Source: Silvimonas amylolytica
GTDB taxonomy: Bacteria; Pseudomonadota; Gammaproteobacteria; Burkholderiales; Chitinibacteraceae
Assembly: GCF_014645555.1 (NCBI RefSeq)
Contig: NZ_BMLY01000002.1
Location: forward strand, 248,001-312,000
DNA: 64,000 nt
Direction: 5' to 3'
Shown here: positions 60,837 to 64,000 of the stretch, one piece after another
Position numbering within the stretch: the stretch's first letter is position 1
Layout of the letters: each line of letters opens with the position of its first letter
Translations under genes and position numbers: made by a program
The notes under the pieces: model-generated
The model's input: only the letters and a program-made list of their open reading frames with translations
Databases searched by the model: none
Told to the model about the DNA's origin: nothing

Positions 60837-61588
60837 GGCGTCCTGTTGAAATAGCGGCACAGCGAAGTCACGATGCCAGCATCACCCGCGTCTGTAGCGA
60901 CGATACGGGTCGCGCCGTGTTCTGCCAGTGCGGCAGCAATCCGCGGGTGCGGCGTGAAATATAAAACCGATTGTAGCCGCTTGCAGTAGCTGGCTTCAAA
61001 TTGAGTAAAAAGGTAATGCGCCGCTTCCGAACTGGAAACGATCACGCCATCACAGCCAGCGTCCAGTTCTGCGCCCAATCGCGCGCTGTCAAAAGCCGGT
61101 GGCAAGCGGCGATAAGCGCTCACCACATGCAGACGAGCGCCCCGATCAGATAGCGCCTTTGGCAACACGTCACGGCCACCATCGCCCCGAAACAACAGCA
61201 CCTTGCGCCCGGCCAATGCCTGCATGCGCGGCTCAGCCAGCAATCCTTCACTATCAAACCGGGCGGCCGGGCTGATGATATCAACCATGCCCAACGCTTG
61301 GGCCCGACGCACGCTGCCCGGCCCGACGACGGCAACCGGAACCCGCGCGGGCCACGCGTTGCCCCGGCGCATCATCACGGCATCCATGGCAGACGGGCTG
61401 ACAAAGATGACCAGATCAGCGTGATCCAGTTCCGCCAGTGCGATATCCAGCGCAGCAGGATCAGCGGTTGGCGCGATTTCCAGTAACGGCAAGGCCACAG
61501 GTTGCGCACCCGCTTCACGCAGGCAGGCCATCAAGCCCTCGGCCTGAGCAGTCGGACGGGTAACCCACACGCGCTGGCCGCTGAGCAT
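60833..61588 (-). CDS. hemD: Uroporphyrinogen-III synthase
   Basis: Cyclises hydroxymethylbilane with inversion of ring D. The 251-residue protein has the weakly conserved HemD features RVWVTRPTAQAEGLMACL at the start, IFVSPSAMDAVM, KVLLFRGDGGRDVL and DGVIVSSSEAAHYLF. HemD diverges greatly, so context helps: it starts 8 bases after hemC and overlaps hemX. Confidence 0.93.
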   Translation of the reverse strand: MLSGQRVWVTRPTAQAEGLMACLREAGAQPVALPLLEIAPTADPAALDIALAELDHADLVIFVSPSAMDAVMMRRGNAWPARVPVAVVGPGSVRRAQALGMVDIISPAARFDSEGLLAEPRMQALAGRKVLLFRGDGGRDVLPKALSDRGARLHVVSAYRRLPPAFDSARLGAELDAGCDGVIVSSSEAAHYLFTQFEASYCKRLQSVLYFTPHPRIAAALAEHGATRIVATDAGDAGIVTSLCRYFNRTP

Positions 61589-61596
61589 GACTTGCC

Positions 61597-62544
61597 TCAG
61601 TCTGCCGCGTTTTCCGCAAGACGCTTGAGGACTTCTGCCGCGCCTTCGGTCAGCAACAAATCAGCCACTTGCAAACCCAGCCCATGGGCCGCCGCGCGCG
61701 AACCATTGGCTTCGGCGTAAACAATGTCTGTGCCATCCGGATTTGCCACAAACCCGCGCAGACGCAGGAAACCTTCATCATCTTGTGCGAACGCACCCAG
61801 TGGTACCTGACACGAACCGCCCAGGCGGCGCGACAGCGAACGCTCCGCGATGACACAAGCGGCGGTAGCAGCATCGTTCAACGGTGCCAGCAACGTTTTG
61901 AGGTCATCACGCGAGGCCAGGATTTCAATCCCCAAAGCGCCCTGGCCCGGTGCGGGCAGACTGTCTTCGGCGCTCAGCGTTTCACGGATGCGGTCGGCAA
62001 AGCCAAGCCGCTTGAGGCCTGCCGCAGCCAGGATGATGGCATCAAACTCACCTGCATCAAGCTTGCCAAGGCGCGTGCCCAGATTGCCGCGCAGGGGCTT
62101 GACGGTCAGATGAGGAAAGCGCGCGCGCAACTGGCTTTCACGGCGCAAGCTGGAAGTGCCAACTACCGCACCCTCTGGCAGGTCAGCCAGACGTGCATAG
62201 CGGTTCGAAACAAAGGCATCAAACGGATCTTCACGTTCGCTGATCGCGCCAATGGCAAAGCCTTCTGGCAGCACCATCGGCACGTCTTTCATGGAGTGAA
62301 CGGCCAGATCGGCGCGACCTTCGCTGAGCGCGGTTTCCAGTTCTTTGACAAACAGGCCCTTGCCACCAATTTTGTTGAGCGTGCGATCCAGAATCTGGTC
62401 GCCCTTGGTCGTCATGCCGAGCAGTTCCACGGTCATACCCGGATACAGCGCCAGCAGACGGTCACGAACGTGATTGGCCTGCCACAGAGCCAGCGGGCTT
62501 TCCCGGGTGGCGATGACAAGGCGATGGGGCGCGGCAGTAGTCAT
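61597..62544 (-). CDS. hemC: Porphobilinogen deaminase (hydroxymethylbilane synthase)
   Basis: Joins four porphobilinogens into hydroxymethylbilane. The 315-residue enzyme has the dipyrromethane-binding Cys245 in [15 protein letters not shown], the substrate stretch [11 protein letters not shown] and the N-terminal [19 protein letters not shown] 62544 is preferred over a TTG at 62568. First gene of the haem operon. Confidence 0.97.
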   Translation of the reverse strand: MTTAAPHRLVIATRESPLALWQANHVRDRLLALYPGMTVELLGMTTKGDQILDRTLNKIGGKGLFVKELETALSEGRADLAVHSMKDVPMVLPEGFAIGAISEREDPFDAFVSNRYARLADLPEGAVVGTSSLRRESQLRARFPHLTVKPLRGNLGTRLGKLDAGEFDAIILAAAGLKRLGFADRIRETLSAEDSLPAPGQGALGIEILASRDDLKTLLAPLNDAATAACVIAERSLSRRLGGSCQVPLGAFAQDDEGFLRLRGFVANPDGTDIVYAEANGSRAAAHGLGLQVADLLLTEGAAEVLKRLAENAAD

Positions 62545-62628
62545 GGGTAGTTCTGCGTTCTGGATCAAACCGCCATTCTAGCGCGGGATGACGTGTTCAC
62601 CACTGCGGCAATCGCGAATCTGCTCATT

Positions 62629-63255
62629 TTAGCGCCACCCAGTTACCCTGATCGGAATCGGCGCGCTGGTGGAGGTTGAGCGTCGCGTGGGTTCTGGCAA
62701 GGCTGGGCTTGGCATCGGTCTGACCGGTTTTTTTTCAGATTCTGAAGGTTCGCGGACCGCGGTACCACGCCGGCACTTTTTCAAAAACAACCCAAACCCG
62801 CAGGCCACCACCATGCTCAGCAAGGCTGCTATCCACCCCCGCGCGCGATCCGGCAGAGACAGCGGGGCCGGCGCATCAGGAGAACGAGGCATCAGGCGCT
62901 GCGCTGCGGTTTGCCCTCGTGGCACCCCGTGTGGGCGCGCATAAGCGCTGGCCGGCGGGAGCGCTTGCAGCTCCAGCAAACGCATACGCATGGCGATCGC
63001 TGTTTGCTCACTGCGCAATTGCGCCAGCGTGGCATCCAGTACGGGGGAGGAAACTGGCGGTGGTAACGCAGCAAGGTCAGACAACCTGCCGTCCAGCGCC
63101 AGCGGTACGGCCACGTCGCCGAGGCCCTCGCAGTGGGACTGTGCAGTGGTGCTGCTAGCGCAATCAGCCTGCGCAGGATGCGCCAGCAACACCAGCCAAA
63201 TGGTTATTGCCAGCAAAAATGGCCGCGCGAGGCGGCCATCAAGAGAGGATGACAT
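62629..63255 (-). CDS. Secreted or membrane-anchored hypothetical protein
   Basis: A 208-residue product of no known family. A hydrophobic segment at about 13-30 (FLLAITIWLVLLAHPAQA) looks like a signal peptide, followed by two Cys (about 32 and 42) and an Ala/Pro/Leu-rich region. A second hydrophobic segment (about 142-158) is followed by a basic, Ser/Pro-rich tail. GGAG lies 9 bases before the ATG. Gene reality is likely but not certain; it lies between hemC and polA on the same strand. Confidence 0.6.
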   Translation of the reverse strand: MSSSLDGRLARPFLLAITIWLVLLAHPAQADCASSTTAQSHCEGLGDVAVPLALDGRLSDLAALPPPVSSPVLDATLAQLRSEQTAIAMRMRLLELQALPPASAYARPHGVPRGQTAAQRLMPRSPDAPAPLSLPDRARGWIAALLSMVVACGFGLFLKKCRRGTAVREPSESEKKPVRPMPSPALPEPTRRSTSTSAPIPIRVTGWR

Positions 63256-63375
63256 ATCACTTGCTCCAGCAGATCACATTCAATGCCATCTGCAAAAACA
63301 AGAGCTTATTTTTGCGAAAATAACGCGGCTATCAGATCGGCCCGATTTATTGCTCATGCGTGCCGCAGTACCGCG

Positions 63376-64000
63376 TCAGTGTGCCTCCTCCCAACTGATG
63401 CCTACACCTGTATCCGCCACCAGCGGCACCTTGAGCTTTGCCACCTCTGCCATGATGCGTGGCAGTTGGGTGCGGACAAGTTCCAGTTCAGCGTCGGGCA
63501 CTTCCAGCAGTAGTTCATCGTGCACTTGCAGCACCAGCTTGCTGGCAAGTTGATCACGCTCAATCCAGCCTTGCACGGCGAGCATGGCCAGTTTGATCAG
63601 ATCTGCCGCCGTACCCTGCATGGGCGCATTAATGGCGGCACGCTCGGCGCCAGCGCGGCGCATCGGGTTAGCGGCTTTGATCTCAGGCAACCAGAGACGT
63701 CGGCCAAATACCGTTTCCACAAACCCCACGCGACGTGCCTCGGCACGCGTGCGTTCCATATAAGCAGCGACGCCCGGGAAACGACCAAAATAACGATCGA
63801 TATAGTTTTGCGCTGCGCTGCGTTCAATTTCCAGCGATTGCGCCAGACCAAACGCGCTCATGCCGTAGATCAGGCCAAAATTGATGGTCTTGGCGTAGCG
63901 GCGTTGCTCGCTGGTCACTTCCAGCGGTGTGACACCAAACACCTCAGCGGCTGTGGCACGGTGAATATCTTCGCCTTCGGCAAATGCCTTGAGCAAAGCG
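63376..64000 (-). CDS. polA: DNA polymerase I, C-terminal part (cut by window edge)
   Basis: The last 207 codons of PolI. The polymerase motif B helix is RRYAKTINFGLIYG and motif C is VLQVHDELLLEV, with APMQGTAADLIKLAM between. The reading frame stays open to the window end, so the 5' exonuclease and most of the polymerase domain are outside. It ends at the expected C-terminus, about 120 bases from the hypothetical gene. Confidence 0.97.
   Translation of the reverse strand, partial: ALLKAFAEGEDIHRATAAEVFGVTPLEVTSEQRRYAKTINFGLIYGMSAFGLAQSLEIERSAAQNYIDRYFGRFPGVAAYMERTRAEARRVGFVETVFGRRLWLPEIKAANPMRRAGAERAAINAPMQGTAADLIKLAMLAVQGWIERDQLASKLVLQVHDELLLEVPDAELELVRTQLPRIMAEVAKLKVPLVADTGVGISWEEAH

Overview
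The window is a chromosomal segment of a betaproteobacterium, most likely of the order Neisseriales. The call rests on gene content and protein character: a full dcw cluster, a GlnK-AmtB pair whose transporter carries a long Ala/Pro N-terminal linker, separate hemC-hemD-hemX-hemY genes, UbiK, YggX, PPK1 next to SixA, and a MurE with the DNPR motif of meso-diaminopimelate peptidoglycan. Genes are dense, GC-rich and often overlap by ATGA or GTGA. No tRNA, 16S/23S rRNA, prophage or CRISPR array was seen.

Region 1 (1-12.8 kb, minus strand) is the division and cell-wall cluster mraZ-rsmH-ftsL-ftsI-murE-murF-mraY-murD-ftsW-murG-murC-ddlB, the last cut by the window edge. Its promoter overlaps three GTGGG boxes spaced exactly 10 bp, the expected MraZ operator. 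Region 2 (12.9-19.2 kb, plus) holds a very small membrane-protein gene, msrP, and a nucleoside salvage operon nupC-deoC-deoA-cdd-udp. Region 3 (19.3-26.8 kb) holds glnK-amtB behind a sigma-54 promoter, ubiK, the RNase P RNA gene, pyrC, a TusA-like gene, a CNP1-like secreted protein ending in a CXXCH motif, proB, and msrQ about 12 kb from its partner msrP. Region 4 (26.9-32.3 kb) is galM and the classic origin neighbourhood yidC-yidD-rnpA-rpmH / dnaA, with a DnaA box and a strong rpmH promoter between rpmH and dnaA; dnaN does not follow dnaA.

Region 5 (32.3-39.0 kb) carries a Dyp-type peroxidase, a YqiA-like esterase, a quinone oxidoreductase and metH. Region 6 (39.0-42.2 kb) is the clearest accessory region: an AT-rich two-gene unit (AAA/OLD-like ATPase plus a PIN-like protein) beside a REP-associated tyrosine transposase and its inverted REP pair. 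The ATPase-PIN unit is the best candidate here for an undescribed defence or toxin-type system. Region 7 (42-53 kb) has transporters (FUSC-type exporter, AroP-type permease, MATE), two consecutive BON-domain secreted proteins, a YgjP-like metallopeptidase, a GIY-YIG protein and a tandem HD-GYP protein whose first domain is degenerate. Region 8 (53-64 kb) has a methyltransferase gene behind an attenuator-like leader, a glycerophosphodiesterase, yggX-ppk-sixA, the haem operon hemC-hemD-hemX-hemY, a secreted or membrane hypothetical, and the C-terminal part of polA at the right edge.

Many start sites were moved inward from the longest open frame where an overlap, ribosome binding site or family start supports it; each entry says so.
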